NCBI GenBank assembly: GCA_964444735.1
Contig: CAYUIJ010000051.1
Span: forward strand, 1-16,895
DNA from: Phocaeicola_A sp964444735
GTDB taxonomy: Bacteria > Bacteroidota > Bacteroidia > Bacteroidales > Bacteroidaceae
Reading direction: 5' to 3'
DNA length: 16,895 bases
In this document: in pieces, positions 1-6,032 of the stretch
Position numbering within the stretch: position 1 is the stretch's first letter
How the letters are laid out: every line of letters begins with the position of its first letter
Program-made: the position numbers and the translations under genes
The notes under the pieces: model-generated
What the model was told of the DNA's origin: nothing
What the model saw: only the letters and a program-made list of their open reading frames with translations
Database searches by the model: none

Positions 1-132
1 ACATGGAAACAACCAGCCGGAAACCTGCCTCCACCACCATACCACTCGCCACCCACACCACATACCACTCAATACAGACAGACTTACCCCAACATCAACA
101 CAACTATCACACAACAGGAGAAAAACTACTGA
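1..132 (+). CDS. Possible C-terminal end of an unidentified protein (partial)
   Basis: Frame 1 is open from the window edge to a TGA at 130-132 and would encode 43 residues. The tail is rich in Pro, Thr, Gln and Asn (it contains NLPPPPYHSPPTPHTT), which would suit a low-complexity C-terminus of a gene starting before the window. A second frame with an ATG at position 3 runs to 227 and cannot be excluded. The DNA here is strongly C/A-biased with few G, and the 10-mer CATACCACTC occurs at 38-47 and 61-70. Neither frame resembles a family I recognise, so the stretch may also be non-coding. Confidence 0.22.
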   Translation, partial: TWKQPAGNLPPPPYHSPPTPHTTQYRQTYPNINTTITQQEKNY

Positions 133-277
133 CAGATGGAATAATCAGGACGAAAGCCGTACCATATTCTTGTTTACAATATTTCCCGTTTCTGTCAGCC
201 TGCCCGCCGCCATACCCGGATAAATAACCGCTTGCGAGGAACAGCCATGCCGTAAATATTAAACTATATTAAATCAT

Positions 278-287
278 GGGGGGGGGG
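278..287. repeat. Homopolymer run of ten G
   Basis: Ten consecutive G lie just upstream of the promoter-like box of the four-gene operon. Tracts of this kind are prone to slipped-strand mispairing. It sits about 32 bases upstream of the -7-like box, near where a -33 element would be expected, so length changes could alter promoter geometry. No coding gene is clearly in frame with it: an ATG-led frame beginning at 276 runs 41 codons but crosses the promoter. Confidence 0.9.
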
Positions 288-318
288 ATTTTTTACGTCA
301 CTATAAGTCAAAAATATA

Positions 319-326
319 TACCTTTG
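319..326 (+). promoter_or_regulatory. Putative Bacteroidetes -7 box for the glycosyltransferase operon
   Basis: TACCTTTG matches the Bacteroidetes -7 consensus TAnnTTTG exactly. No clean TTTG -33 element is seen about 20 bases upstream; only a T-run (289-294) after the G tract is present. Transcription would start near 333 and leave a leader of roughly 80 bases before the ATG at 415. Confidence 0.55.
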
Positions 327-344
327 CAGCATGGAATCCGTGCC

Positions 345-371
345 GGTCGGGCAATGTGGGCTCACCCGACC
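345..371 (+). promoter_or_regulatory. Leader hairpin upstream of the glycosyltransferase operon
   Basis: GGTCGGG (345-351) pairs perfectly with CCCGACC (365-371) around a 13-base loop. A smaller alternative hairpin, GGG-CTCA-CCC (358-367), uses the same 3' arm, so the two folds exclude each other. It lies within the predicted 5' leader and is not followed by a T-run, so it is more likely an mRNA leader structure than a terminator. Confidence 0.4.
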
Positions 372-414
372 TTTACGGTATGTGAATTTATAGAGCCTGC
401 CTGAAGACCCGGAT

Positions 415-1146
415 ATGAATAAAACATCACTCTATCAGCTTACGATTATTATTCCTGTCTATAACGAAGAAGAAAACATATACAATACAGGAAATAAAAT
501 CTCCGACTTTCTACAGCAGGCTTCATTAAAGGCGTGTGCATTGTTCGTCAATGATGGCTCAAAAGACAACAGCTTGCAGAAAATTCTTGAAGTTTGCAAT
601 CACAACAAAGACTTTTATTATATTTCATTTGAAAAGAACGAAGGATTAAGCACTGCTATAAAAGCAGGTATTGACGAAACAGAATCGCCATATGTAGGAT
701 ACATAGACGCTGATCTACAAACCACCCCCGATGACTTTAATTTACTTTTACAATACATAACCGATTATGAACTCGTTACTGGAATACGTACCAACCGAAA
801 AGATTCACTATACAAAAAAATACAGTCAAAAATTGCTAACGGATTTCGCAGAATGATAATACATGACGGAATTACTGATACTGGATGTCCATTAAAAATT
901 CTTCATACTGATTTTGCTAAGCGCATTCCTTTCTTTACAGGAATGCATCGATTTATTCCAGCGCTAATACTACTCCAAAATGGGAGAATCAAACAAATTC
1001 CAGTAAGACACTTTCCCCGTACTGCCGGTAAATCAAAATATCATTTATGGAACCGTCTTATCTCGCCATTTATTGATTGCTTTGCTTATCAATGGATGAA
1101 AAAAAGATATATTCATTACCATATCATTGGTAATAACTTAAAATAG
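415..1146 (+). CDS. DPM1/ArnC-like polyprenyl-phosphate glycosyltransferase (GT2)
   Basis: A 243-residue family 2 glycosyltransferase. The nucleotide-sugar fold is visible at residues 10-20 (TIIIPVYNEEE) and 45-53 (VNDGSKDNS), the DxD-type metal site is DAD at 98-100 in YIDADLQTTP, and a DTGCPLKI motif at 155-162 and PVRHFPRTAGKSKY at 196-209 are typical of the dolichol/undecaprenyl-phosphate sugar synthase group (DPM1, ArnC, RgtE). The family moves a sugar from a nucleotide donor to polyprenyl phosphate on the cytoplasmic side of the membrane. ArnC has two C-terminal membrane helices; here the chain stops soon after the catalytic domain, as in human DPM1, so membrane attachment may come from a partner. 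It is the first gene of a four-gene operon, 11 bases before the next. The donor is inferred from the epimerase at the operon end to be UDP-galacturonate or a derivative; this is not shown by the sequence. Confidence 0.88.
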   Translation: MNKTSLYQLTIIIPVYNEEENIYNTGNKISDFLQQASLKACALFVNDGSKDNSLQKILEVCNHNKDFYYISFEKNEGLSTAIKAGIDETESPYVGYIDADLQTTPDDFNLLLQYITDYELVTGIRTNRKDSLYKKIQSKIANGFRRMIIHDGITDTGCPLKILHTDFAKRIPFFTGMHRFIPALILLQNGRIKQIPVRHFPRTAGKSKYHLWNRLISPFIDCFAYQWMKKRYIHYHIIGNNLK

Positions 1147-1157
1147 TTTTTATACCA

Positions 1158-1796
1158 ATGCCCTATCCTATAATATTAACGATTGGTTTTCTATCCCAAA
1201 TATTTTTCTCTGCGCGTATTCTTATCCAATGGATCTTATCAGAACGCGCCAAGAAAGTAACATCACCGTCTGTTTTCTGGATATTGAGTATTGCAGGTTC
1301 TTATCTGCTATGTTTATATGGATGGTTAAAAGATGATTTTACTATCATTCTAGGGCAGTTTATATCCTACTATGTTTATTTATGGAATTTAAAATTAAAA
1401 AATATATGGCAAAAAATACCTTTTCCTTTTCAGGTAATTCTTCTTTCCACACCTATCATTGCCTGCTGTTTTATGCTTCATAATCCTAATACATTTACGA
1501 CACAGTTCTTCCATAACCGGAATATTCCACTTTGGATGCTCATATTTGGTTCTTTCGGACAAATTATATTTACGCTTAGATTCATCTATCAATGGGCATA
1601 TTCTTACAAAAGGCATCAATCAATATTGCCTGTAGGATTTTGGATTATCAGTCTCACAGGCTCAAGCATTATTGTGTTATACGGTATCATGCGTTCTGAT
1701 CCTGTATTGATTATAGGGCAATCTACCGGAATAATAGCCTATATACGCAATCTTTATATATGGAATCATTCACAACTTACGCATAATGAAAAATAA
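1158..1796 (+). CDS. Double LAB_N-domain membrane protein, SWEET-like, candidate lipid-linked sugar flippase
   Basis: A 212-residue membrane protein built from two copies of the 'lipid A biosynthesis N-terminal' (LAB_N) domain. Copy 1 spans residues 7-81 and copy 2 129-203; they align along GFLSQIFFSARILIQW with GSFGQIIFTLRFIYQW, then SPSVFWILSIAGS with LPVGFWIISLTGS, then IILGQ with LIIGQ. Each copy carries three hydrophobic segments (about 6-27, 38-56 and 60-78 in copy 1), and a further one at 90-108 joins them. This 3+1+3 plan with a conserved Pro per half (P37, P158) is that of SWEET sugar transporters, and LAB_N is generally grouped with the PQ-loop/MtN3 type. Set between a polyprenyl-phosphate sugar synthase and an ArnT-like transferase, it takes the place of ArnE/ArnF, so a flippase role is my inference. 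It overlaps the next gene by 11 bases. Confidence 0.82.
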   Translation: MPYPIILTIGFLSQIFFSARILIQWILSERAKKVTSPSVFWILSIAGSYLLCLYGWLKDDFTIILGQFISYYVYLWNLKLKNIWQKIPFPFQVILLSTPIIACCFMLHNPNTFTTQFFHNRNIPLWMLIFGSFGQIIFTLRFIYQWAYSYKRHQSILPVGFWIISLTGSSIIVLYGIMRSDPVLIIGQSTGIIAYIRNLYIWNHSQLTHNEK

Positions 1797-3327
1797 TATT
1801 GTATATCCATTATTGTTTTTAGCTTTTATACCTGTAATGATATTCAGAGATTTCACGCCAAACAACGAACTCAGATATCTAAGCATAGCAGACGAAGCCA
1901 TAAAGAGCATGCATTTTTTTGCTTTTACCAATCAAGGAACTGCTTATGCTGATAAACCACCTCTCTACTTTTGGCTGATAATGATTGGCAAATGGATTTT
2001 TGGAAAACACTGCATGTTCTTCTTATCAACATGCTCATTAATACCGGCATTTATAACACTAAAGACAATGTCAAAATGGGCAGGGCAAGAAATGCCTCAT
2101 GCCTGTCAACTTACCGGACAACTCACATTGTGCAGTTGCGGATTGTTTATGACAATGGCCCTTTTTATCCGCATGGATATTCTTATGTGCATGTTCATAA
2201 CATTGGCCTTATATACTTTCTACAAAATGTTTAAACAAGAAGGAAATTCAAAATACAATAAGATTCTATTTCCTTTATATATTTTCGGAGGTATTTTCAG
2301 TAAAGGCCCTATGGGTATATTAATACCACTCATTGCAACATTTACATTTCTATTATATAAAAAGGAATTACGTTCATTTGGTAAATATTGGGGATGGATT
2401 ACATGGGGGATTCTTTTCGGCTGTTGCGCATTATGGTTTGTTTTTACTTATCTGGAAGGAGGAAACGAATACTTGGACAATCTATTGATACATCAGACAA
2501 TAGATCGTACCGTAAATTCATTCCATCATAAAGAACAATTTTATTACTATGGTATAAGCGTATGGTATTCACTGATACCATGGAGCCTGCTGCTAATCGG
2601 AATTATCATATACTCCGCAATTAAAAGAACTATAGTTTCAGACGTAGAGAAATTTTTCTTCAGCATTTTTATAAGTAGCTTTATACTCTTGTCTGTTATC
2701 AGTTCAAAAATTAGTATTTACTTATTACCTGCAATACCTTTTACCGTATATTTCGGAATTATCCAGTTATCCCGTTTAAAATGGAACAACTATCTTGCAA
2801 TTTCATTAGCCATACCTTCAGTCATATTTCTTGCAACTCTTCCTGCTATAGTCATATTAGCAAGGCAAGAGGAAACGCAATTTTTAGGTAATACCTTCAT
2901 CTATATGGCTTCCAGTATCTTAACTCTTAGCGGTATCTATGCATTATACCAACTTTATCATATTAAAAACATGCGATACTCTATCCATGCATTATCTGTT
3001 GGTATGCTTCTTACGATTTTTACAGGCGGGTTCAGTTTACCACAAATCAACAGGCAATGGGGATATGGAGACGTATGTAAGCAGGCTGTCCAACTAAGCA
3101 ATGAATTGGACCTGCACAAATACTATACCTGGGGAATATCACGCTCTGAAAATATGGACGTATATCTCCATCAAGATATCACAAAAGTAACATGGGAAAA
3201 TATCATGTCTAATCAACTGTCAAACAGTATTCTGATATTGCCAACAAAAAAATTATCAGGCCTGAGAAAAAAACTTCCTGACAAACAAGCTTATATTGTA
3301 GGACATTTTTCAATTATTATATTATGA
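1786..3327 (+). CDS. ArnT-like polyprenyl-phosphate sugar:lipid/glycan transferase (GT83/PMT family)
   Basis: A 513-residue polytopic protein with roughly a dozen hydrophobic segments. The N-terminus has the PMT/ArnT signature: after the first helix, residues 21-38 contain D22, E28, R30 and Y31 (RDFTPNNELRYLSIADEA), the periplasmic loop held to carry catalytic and donor-binding residues in ArnT, followed by ADKPPLYFW at 55-63. The length is close to ArnT (about 550). Family members use undecaprenyl- or dodecaprenyl-phosphate sugars (L-Ara4N for ArnT, GalA for the rhizobial Rgt enzymes) on the outer side of the inner membrane, usually modifying lipid A or core sugars. It starts inside the LAB_N gene and ends in an ATGA overlap with the epimerase, so translation is coupled. 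The acceptor here is unknown; lipid A, core, a surface glycan or glycoproteins are all possible. Confidence 0.85.
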   Translation: MKNNIVYPLLFLAFIPVMIFRDFTPNNELRYLSIADEAIKSMHFFAFTNQGTAYADKPPLYFWLIMIGKWIFGKHCMFFLSTCSLIPAFITLKTMSKWAGQEMPHACQLTGQLTLCSCGLFMTMALFIRMDILMCMFITLALYTFYKMFKQEGNSKYNKILFPLYIFGGIFSKGPMGILIPLIATFTFLLYKKELRSFGKYWGWITWGILFGCCALWFVFTYLEGGNEYLDNLLIHQTIDRTVNSFHHKEQFYYYGISVWYSLIPWSLLLIGIIIYSAIKRTIVSDVEKFFFSIFISSFILLSVISSKISIYLLPAIPFTVYFGIIQLSRLKWNNYLAISLAIPSVIFLATLPAIVILARQEETQFLGNTFIYMASSILTLSGIYALYQLYHIKNMRYSIHALSVGMLLTIFTGGFSLPQINRQWGYGDVCKQAVQLSNELDLHKYYTWGISRSENMDVYLHQDITKVTWENIMSNQLSNSILILPTKKLSGLRKKLPDKQAYIVGHFSIIIL

Positions 3328-4361
3328 ACGCAAATTACAGAAAAGGAAAAATTTTGGTAACCGGAGCTGCCGGATTCATTGGTTTTCATCTTATAAATGC
3401 TCTTCTTAAACAAAAATACGAGGTTGTAGGAATGGATTGCATCAATGCATACTACGATACAACACTCAAATACAGCAGATTAAAAGAATGTGGAATACAA
3501 CAGGAACTCATAACAGATAATAAGCTCATAACAAGCAATATCAATCCATCATACAAATTTGTCAAGCTGGACCTGACAGACAGGATAAATCTTACGGCTC
3601 TTTTTGAAAAGGAGCGGTTCGATATCGTTGTCAATTTAGCCGGACAGGCAGGTGTACATTATTCCATCGAGAATCCATATGTATATATTGAGTCCAATGT
3701 GGCCGGCTTTCTCAACATTTTGGAAAATTGCCGGCATCATCCTGTAAGACATTTGCTATTTGCCAGCTCAAGCAGTGTATATGGCATGAATAATCATGTT
3801 CCTTATAAGGAGACAGACACAACAGACCAGCCAGTAAGTTTATATGCAGCTACAAAAAAAACAAACGAACTGATGGCCTATTCTTATAGTTCACTATACC
3901 ACATACCTTCCACCGGATTGCGTTTTTTCACGGTTTACGGTCCATGGGGACGACCAGATATGGCTCCATATCTCTTTCTAAAGGCTATTGTCAACGAACA
4001 GCCTGTCAAGATATTCAATAATGGGAACCTAAGCCGTGACTTCACATATATTGATGACATCATTGACGGCATCATGCGCATTTTAGAACATCCTTCCACA
4101 AATGAGATTCCGTATGACATTTACAACATAGGGCATTCCTCCCCCGTTCAACTTATGGATTTCATAGCCATTATTGAAAAAACGAGCAACAGGAAAGCCA
4201 ATAAGATAATGTTAGAAATGCAACATGGAGACGTTTATTGCACATACGCTGATACGACACACATAGAACATGATTTCCAATATAAGCCGACAACATCCAT
4301 AACAGAAGGTATCCGCAAATTTTATGACTGGTACATGGCATACACTCACACACAATCTTAA
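3324..4361 (+). CDS. UDP-glucuronate 4-epimerase (NAD-dependent, extended SDR)
   Basis: A 345-residue extended short-chain dehydrogenase. The NAD-binding glycine motif GAAGFIG is at residues 14-20, the serine-rich SSSSVYG at 148-154, and the catalytic Tyr-Lys pair is Y174/K178 in SLYAATKK. The stretch GLRFFTVYGPWGRPDMA (198-214) and RDFTYIDDI (238-246) are characteristic of the UDP-glucuronate 4-epimerase branch, which makes UDP-galacturonate from UDP-glucuronate in the cytoplasm. An insertion around residues 55-78 lengthens the N-terminal half slightly. The start is fixed by the ATGA overlap with the ArnT-like gene. As last gene of the operon it would supply the donor sugar to the first. The broader SDR family also contains 4,6-dehydratases and other epimerases, but the VNLAGQAGVHYSIENP and PWGRPDM motifs favour this assignment. 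Confidence 0.88.
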   Translation: MNANYRKGKILVTGAAGFIGFHLINALLKQKYEVVGMDCINAYYDTTLKYSRLKECGIQQELITDNKLITSNINPSYKFVKLDLTDRINLTALFEKERFDIVVNLAGQAGVHYSIENPYVYIESNVAGFLNILENCRHHPVRHLLFASSSSVYGMNNHVPYKETDTTDQPVSLYAATKKTNELMAYSYSSLYHIPSTGLRFFTVYGPWGRPDMAPYLFLKAIVNEQPVKIFNNGNLSRDFTYIDDIIDGIMRILEHPSTNEIPYDIYNIGHSSPVQLMDFIAIIEKTSNRKANKIMLEMQHGDVYCTYADTTHIEHDFQYKPTTSITEGIRKFYDWYMAYTHTQS

Positions 4362-4456
4362 GTAAAAGAACAAAAAAAGCTCAGCATTCAGCTAAATCAG
4401 TATAGGCATTTTCAAGCCAGACATAAAAGCACCATTCATTTCGCAGTCTTTAAATA

Positions 4457-4471
4457 GTCCTCCCTTAAAAA
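4457..4471 (+). repeat. Left terminal inverted repeat of the candidate IS
   Basis: GTCCTCCCTTAAAAA pairs with the right end at 4543-4557, with two mismatches. The adjoining TAAATA at 4451-4456 is the left copy of the direct repeat. Confidence 0.65.
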
Positions 4472-4503
4472 CATTTTATTTACAGATATTCAGTAATTTA
4501 ATC

Positions 4504-4513
4504 NNNNNNNNNN
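4504..4513. other. Assembly gap (10 N)
   Basis: A run of ten N. A round number like this is usually a placeholder, so the real distance between the two sides is unknown. The order of the sugar operon and the threonine operon relies on this join, although the matching IS ends on both sides support it. Confidence 0.98.
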
Positions 4514-4515
4514 TG

Positions 4516-4560
4516 TCAGAACAATATCTCGCAAAAATGGGCTTTTTAAGGGGCGACTAA
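4516..4560 (+). pseudogene. C-terminal tail of a probable transposase, cut by the gap
   Basis: The frame entering from the gap reads SEQYLAKMGFLRGD and then stops. Its last codon GAC is the tip of the right inverted repeat and the stop TAA falls in the flanking direct repeat, so the reading frame runs to the very end of the element, as in several IS groups. Only 14 residues are visible, too few to assign a family. The call rests on the position inside the inverted repeats rather than on sequence similarity. The gene may be intact in the real genome. Confidence 0.45.
4543..4557 (-). repeat. Right terminal inverted repeat of the candidate IS
   Basis: TTTTTAAGGGGCGAC is the inverted partner of 4457-4471. 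TAAATA at 4558-4563 follows directly and repeats the left flank. Confidence 0.65.
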
Positions 4561-4616
4561 ATAATACAAGATATAACTCAATGTGAGTCCGATATGGATC
4601 AAGGCATATTCAGCCG

Positions 4617-4658
4617 CCCGCCATTGATGAGGCAGACATCAATGACGGGTATTTTCTC
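4617..4658 (+). terminator. Hairpin with weak T-tract between the convergent operons
   Basis: CATTGATG (4622-4629) pairs perfectly with CATCAATG (4637-4644) around a 7-base loop, and CCCG (4617-4620) with CGGG (4646-4649) extends it across one mismatch. TATTTTCTC follows, giving a modest plus-strand terminator that would end transcripts coming from the IS or the sugar operon. The rest of 4564-4781 has no recognisable gene; a second inverted repeat, ATGCCGG/CCGGCAT (4722-4728 and 4743-4749), lies just past the end of the minus-strand threonine operon but has no T-run on that strand. Confidence 0.45.
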
Positions 4659-4781
4659 AAAAAAGCAGCAAGCGGCAATGGCAGAAAGCGTATGGGCAAT
4701 GAATCCGTTGCCATGGGTTCCATGCCGGCAATTCCTGTAATCCCGGCATCAGGTCAAGCAAAATATCGCTCTATTTTTAAT

Positions 4782-6002
4782 TCATCCAACAGGCTGTACT
4801 AAAAATATACGAATAAATTCATCATTTTTCAATTCTCCCCAAATACCACTCCGGCAAGTATCCTCGCTATATTTCTGTACAGAATCGGGCTCTATTCCCG
4901 GATAATAAATAAGAAAAGGCACCGGTTCATCTGTATGTGTACGATAAACGCACGGTGTGGAATGATCAGGCAATACTGCTATTGAAACCGGTTCACTCCA
5001 AGAACTCAGAGCTTTATATATTGGTTTCAGAATACGTGCATCCAAATTTTCAATGGTTTTCAGTTTCAAGTTGACATTGCCTTCATGACCGGCTTCATCA
5101 CTGGCTTCAATATGCAGATACACAAAATCATCCGTCCGTAATGCTTCCAGCGCTGCAGTAGCCTTGCCCTCATAATTTGTATCATATAGCCCTGTAGCGC
5201 CGGCTACCTCAATAATACGCAATCCGGCATAACGTCCTATCCCTCGGATTAAATCAACGGCAGAAATCACCGACCCGCTTTTTATATTCGGAAAACGTGA
5301 AGACAATGATTCCATTTTCGGCCTGTAACCAGGCGACCACGGCCATATGCTATTGGCAGGATCCTTCCCTTCAGCCTTTCGCTTCTTATTTATCGGATGT
5401 CTGGCAAGCAATCTCTGAGAGTCAAGAATGAGCTTATTTACCAAACCGGCTGTAGAACGGGCAATGTCCGTCTCGGCTTTTGCCATCAGAGGCCTGAACG
5501 GTTTCAAAGGCACATCATGCGGCGGAATACAAACAATATGCTTGTCTCCTCCCTTAATAACGAGTAAATGACGGTACTGCACTCCTTTATAAAAATGTAC
5601 GCATTCGTTGCCAAGATGCTCCTGAAGATAGTCTATCAGTACTTCAGCTTCTTCGGTTGTAATATGTCCGGCTGAATGATTTTTCAGCAAATCGTTTTCA
5701 ATACATACCAAATTACAGCGCATTGCCATATCTCCAGACTGCAACTCCACCCCCATACTGGCAGCCTCAAGCACACCTCTCCCCTCATAGACTTTCGGCA
5801 GGTCATATCCCATTACCGACATATTGGCCACCTCACTCCCCGGATGAAAGCCATCAGGAACCGTAACAAGCATGCCGCACTGTCCTTTTCGGGCAAGCAT
5901 ATCCATATAAGGAGTGTGTGCATACTCTAACAGAGTTTTGTTTCCCAATGATTCAACTTTCCAATCGGCCATTCCATCTCCTATGACTATAAGATGCTTC
6001 AT
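4782..6002 (-). CDS. ApgM-like protein, probable homoserine kinase (phosphoglycerate mutase fold)
   Basis: A 406-residue alkaline-phosphatase-superfamily protein of the archaeal-type cofactor-independent phosphoglycerate mutase group. VIGDGMADW at residues 6-14 holds the first metal ligand (D9), GSEVANMSVMGYD at 55-67 the catalytic serine (S62), and a further metal site is in LPDHSTPCVYRTHTDEPVPF near the C-terminus. A related subfamily encoded beside thrA/thrC has been proposed as a non-orthologous homoserine kinase (TIGR02535 concept) because classical ThrB is missing in these genomes. Here it lies 30 bases after thrA in the same orientation, with a GGAGAG just before the ATG, supporting phosphorylation of homoserine from ThrA as its job. 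An ordinary glycolytic mutase role remains the alternative. The thrC gene often found next in Bacteroides is absent. Confidence 0.85.
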   Translation of the reverse strand: MKHLIVIGDGMADWKVESLGNKTLLEYAHTPYMDMLARKGQCGMLVTVPDGFHPGSEVANMSVMGYDLPKVYEGRGVLEAASMGVELQSGDMAMRCNLVCIENDLLKNHSAGHITTEEAEVLIDYLQEHLGNECVHFYKGVQYRHLLVIKGGDKHIVCIPPHDVPLKPFRPLMAKAETDIARSTAGLVNKLILDSQRLLARHPINKKRKAEGKDPANSIWPWSPGYRPKMESLSSRFPNIKSGSVISAVDLIRGIGRYAGLRIIEVAGATGLYDTNYEGKATAALEALRTDDFVYLHIEASDEAGHEGNVNLKLKTIENLDARILKPIYKALSSWSEPVSIAVLPDHSTPCVYRTHTDEPVPFLIYYPGIEPDSVQKYSEDTCRSGIWGELKNDEFIRIFLVQPVG

Positions 6003-6032
6003 GGTTCTCTCCCGTTTGTTAATATTTGTCTG

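Larger units (their letters stand above)
4451..4563 (+). mobile_element. Insertion sequence collapsed into the assembly gap
   Basis: Matching ends flank the N run. The left end GTCCTCCCTTAAAAA (4457-4471) and the right end TTTTTAAGGGGCGAC (4543-4557) are inverted repeats agreeing at 13 of 15 positions, and the similarity continues inward to a shared GATATT (left 4485-4490; right arm read on the minus strand). The outer flanks carry a direct repeat TAAATA (4451-4456 and 4558-4563), consistent with a target duplication; if the tips are taken as AGTC/GACT the duplication is AAAT. A protein tail ends at the right tip. Since repeated IS copies are a common cause of gaps, the true element is probably a full-length IS whose middle is missing. 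The IS family is not assigned. If the ten N are literal it would instead be a MITE-sized element of about 101 bases. Confidence 0.7.

Noticed and set aside
1..120. CRISPR-like or tandem repeat structure in the C/A-rich stretch
   Set aside because: Only one 10-base word (CATACCACTC) repeats, twice, without regular spacers.
3..227. 74-codon frame at the left edge
   Set aside because: It has low-complexity composition and no domain, and it competes with another frame open from the window edge; left undecided rather than called as a gene.
276..411. 41-codon frame starting at the ATG fused to the G tract
   Set aside because: The predicted promoter box lies inside it, so the transcript would not include its start; the sequence is not protein-like.
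4564..4781. Possible thrC remnant downstream of the ApgM-like gene
   Set aside because: All minus-strand frames were read and none resembles the start of threonine synthase.
4583..4802. Plus-strand frame through HIQPPAIDEADINDGYFLKK in the region after the IS
   Set aside because: It has no plausible start, overlaps the end of the ApgM-like gene antisense, contains several hairpins and matches no family I know.
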